NCBI GenBank assembly: GCA_017502065.1
Contig: JAFVVU010000045.1
Coordinates: 1 to 6,540, forward strand
Direction of reading: 5' to 3'
Source of the DNA: Clostridia bacterium
GTDB taxonomy: Bacteria; Bacillota; Clostridia; RUG12999
Length of the DNA stretch: 6,540 nucleotides
The notes beneath the pieces were generated by a model that saw nothing but the letters and a program-made list of their open reading frames with translations, ran no database searches and was not told the origin of the DNA. Made by a program: the position numbers and the translations under genes. Of the stretch, positions 5,790-6,540 are shown piece by piece; positions within the stretch are counted from its first letter, which is position 1, and each line of letters opens with the position of its first letter.

Positions 5790-6218
5790 ATGAAAAAGAA
5801 TTTTGTTGCCGGACTTGTAACCGGACTTGCAGTTATAGCAGTTTGTGCGGTTGTTGCACTTGCAACGCCGGGAAGTGACGATAATCCCCTTATTTCAAAG
5901 GATTATCTTGACAAAGTGTTCAAACCGGAGATTACGGATTACGTTAAAGAAAAAAATGCTTTTGCGGTTGTTGAACTTAAAAGCGGACAAAAGCTTATCG
6001 GTCAGGCAGGATGCGAGCTCATCCTTCGTCAGGGCAGCGCAACTATAATATCCACCGAAAAAGGCGGTCTTGCGGATGTTACCGCAGGAAATGACCCGTC
6101 TAACGGTATGGCAATGCCTGCGAACCATCTGCTTATTGTTCCCGTTTCCGACGGACGCGGAATTGAAGCAACCTCAAAGGTGCTCGTAATGGTAAAAGGA
6201 GAATATGAAATTAAGTAA
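5790..6218 (+). CDS. Short exported or membrane-anchored protein of unknown function
   Basis: I do not recognise a named family with certainty for this 142-residue protein. MKK and a hydrophobic stretch at residues 5-25 end in ALA (23-25), so it could be cleaved by signal peptidase after A25 or stay as an N-terminal anchor. There is no lipobox (the cysteine at 19 is preceded by IAV). The mature part begins TPGSDDNPLISKDYLDKVFK (26-45), and the C-terminal half has a glycine-rich core, GGLADVTAGND at 92-102, followed by NHLLIVPVSDGRG at 112-124. Such segments recur, from memory, in short clostridial extracellular proteins that carry no assigned function. No cofactor or catalytic motif is evident, and the fold is probably mainly beta. 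The ATG at 5790 follows GGAGG (5777-5781) by 8 nt. The gene begins 32 nt after the toxin stop with no promoter between, so it is likely cotranscribed with ndoAI-ndoA and ends the transcript at the terminator. Confidence 0.82.
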   Translation: MKKNFVAGLVTGLAVIAVCAVVALATPGSDDNPLISKDYLDKVFKPEITDYVKEKNAFAVVELKSGQKLIGQAGCELILRQGSATIISTEKGGLADVTAGNDPSNGMAMPANHLLIVPVSDGRGIEATSKVLVMVKGEYEIK

Positions 6219-6223
6219 TGTTT

Positions 6224-6252
6224 AAAATCCCGGGCGGCGCTCGGGATTTTTT
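6224..6252 (+). terminator. Strong intrinsic terminator of the ndoAI-ndoA unit
   Basis: A 12-bp stem (AAAATCCCGGGC at 6224-6235 pairing with GCTCGGGATTTT at 6239-6250, one G-U pair, 3-nt loop GGC) ends in six T residues (6247-6252). It begins 6 nt after the stop of the exported-protein gene. It would also protect dinB from readthrough, or restrict it. Confidence 0.92.
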
Positions 6253-6269
6253 GCAAAGAAGGTAAATTT

Positions 6270-6540
6270 ATGGACAGGACTATACTTCATTGTGACTGCA
6301 ATGCTTTTTATGCTTCCGTTGAATGTATGCTCCGCCCTGAGCTTAAGGATGTACCGATGGCGGTGGCAGGAGATATCACAAAACGGCACGGCATAATCCT
6401 TGCAAAAAATGAGCTTGCAAAAGCGTGCGGTGTGAAAACGGCGGAAACAATAGGCTCTGCGCGGAAAAAATGCCCTGATATTGTGCTTGTTTTGCCGCAT
6501 CACGAGCTTTATGCCGAGTATTCGAAAAAAGTTAATGATA
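6270..6540 (+). CDS. dinB: DNA polymerase IV (Y-family), 5' part only
   Basis: The first 90 codons of a Y-family translesion polymerase are present, and the gene runs off the right edge. Residues 5-18 (ILHCDCNAFYASVE) form the palm signature. D9 is the expected first metal-binding aspartate. Y14 aligns with the steric gate that excludes ribonucleotides. RPELKDVPMAVAG at 22-34 and RHGIILAKNELAKACGVKTA (39-58) are fingers-domain motifs in which K46 and N47 are part of a conserved clostridial segment. CPDIVLVLPHHELYAEYS (68-85) follows. The other two palm acidic residues lie beyond the window. The ATG follows GAAGG (6258-6262) by 7 nt. The enzyme copies damaged templates with low fidelity and is often damage-induced. 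No LexA/SOS-like box is visible in the 17 nt between the terminator and the ATG, and there is no room for a promoter there. Confidence 0.93.
   Translation, partial: MDRTILHCDCNAFYASVECMLRPELKDVPMAVAGDITKRHGIILAKNELAKACGVKTAETIGSARKKCPDIVLVLPHHELYAEYSKKVND

Overview
This window looks like ordinary core chromosome from a low-GC, Gram-positive anaerobe of the Clostridia. The evidence is the gene content, strong AGGAGG-type ribosome binding sites, A/T-rich vegetative promoters, and a GerS/YdcC-type lipoprotein, alanine racemase and NdoAI/NdoA neighbourhood. From memory, that gene order is shared with Bacillus subtilis (ydcC-alr-ndoAI-ndoA) and Clostridioides difficile (gerS-alr2 followed by a MazEF pair). 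I cannot name the genus. The sporulation-linked lipoprotein suggests a spore-forming lineage but does not prove it.

Left part (1-1094, minus strand): ribosomal protein S20 (rpsT) has its own extended -10 promoter and an intrinsic terminator. A HAD-family phosphatase of the phosphoglycolate phosphatase type follows, starting about 20 bases after the terminator T-tract. The region 1045-1193 is a divergent promoter block with A-tracts.

Middle part (1194-5004, plus strand): a tightly packed run of four genes. They encode a two-helix membrane protein that resembles DUF6106, the bifunctional NAD(P)HX repair enzyme (epimerase plus dehydratase), the GerS/YdcC-like lipoprotein, and alanine racemase. 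Junctions are 1 nt, 43 nt and a 1-nt overlap, so this is probably one transcript from the promoter at 1134-1162. It combines nicotinamide cofactor repair with D-alanine supply for peptidoglycan and, in spore-formers, germination.

Right part (5005-6252, plus strand): a second promoter overlaps a near-palindrome and drives the NdoAI antitoxin (TTG start), the NdoA/MazF endoribonuclease toxin (3 nt downstream), and a short exported protein of unknown function. A strong intrinsic terminator closes the unit. The 5' end of dinB (DNA polymerase IV) begins at 6270 and runs off the window.

I found no mobile element, tRNA, CRISPR array or clearly new system. The points most worth a second look are the putative antitoxin operator, the uncharacterised third gene of the toxin-antitoxin unit, and two cases where a terminator abuts the next gene's ribosome binding site with no room for a promoter between them.
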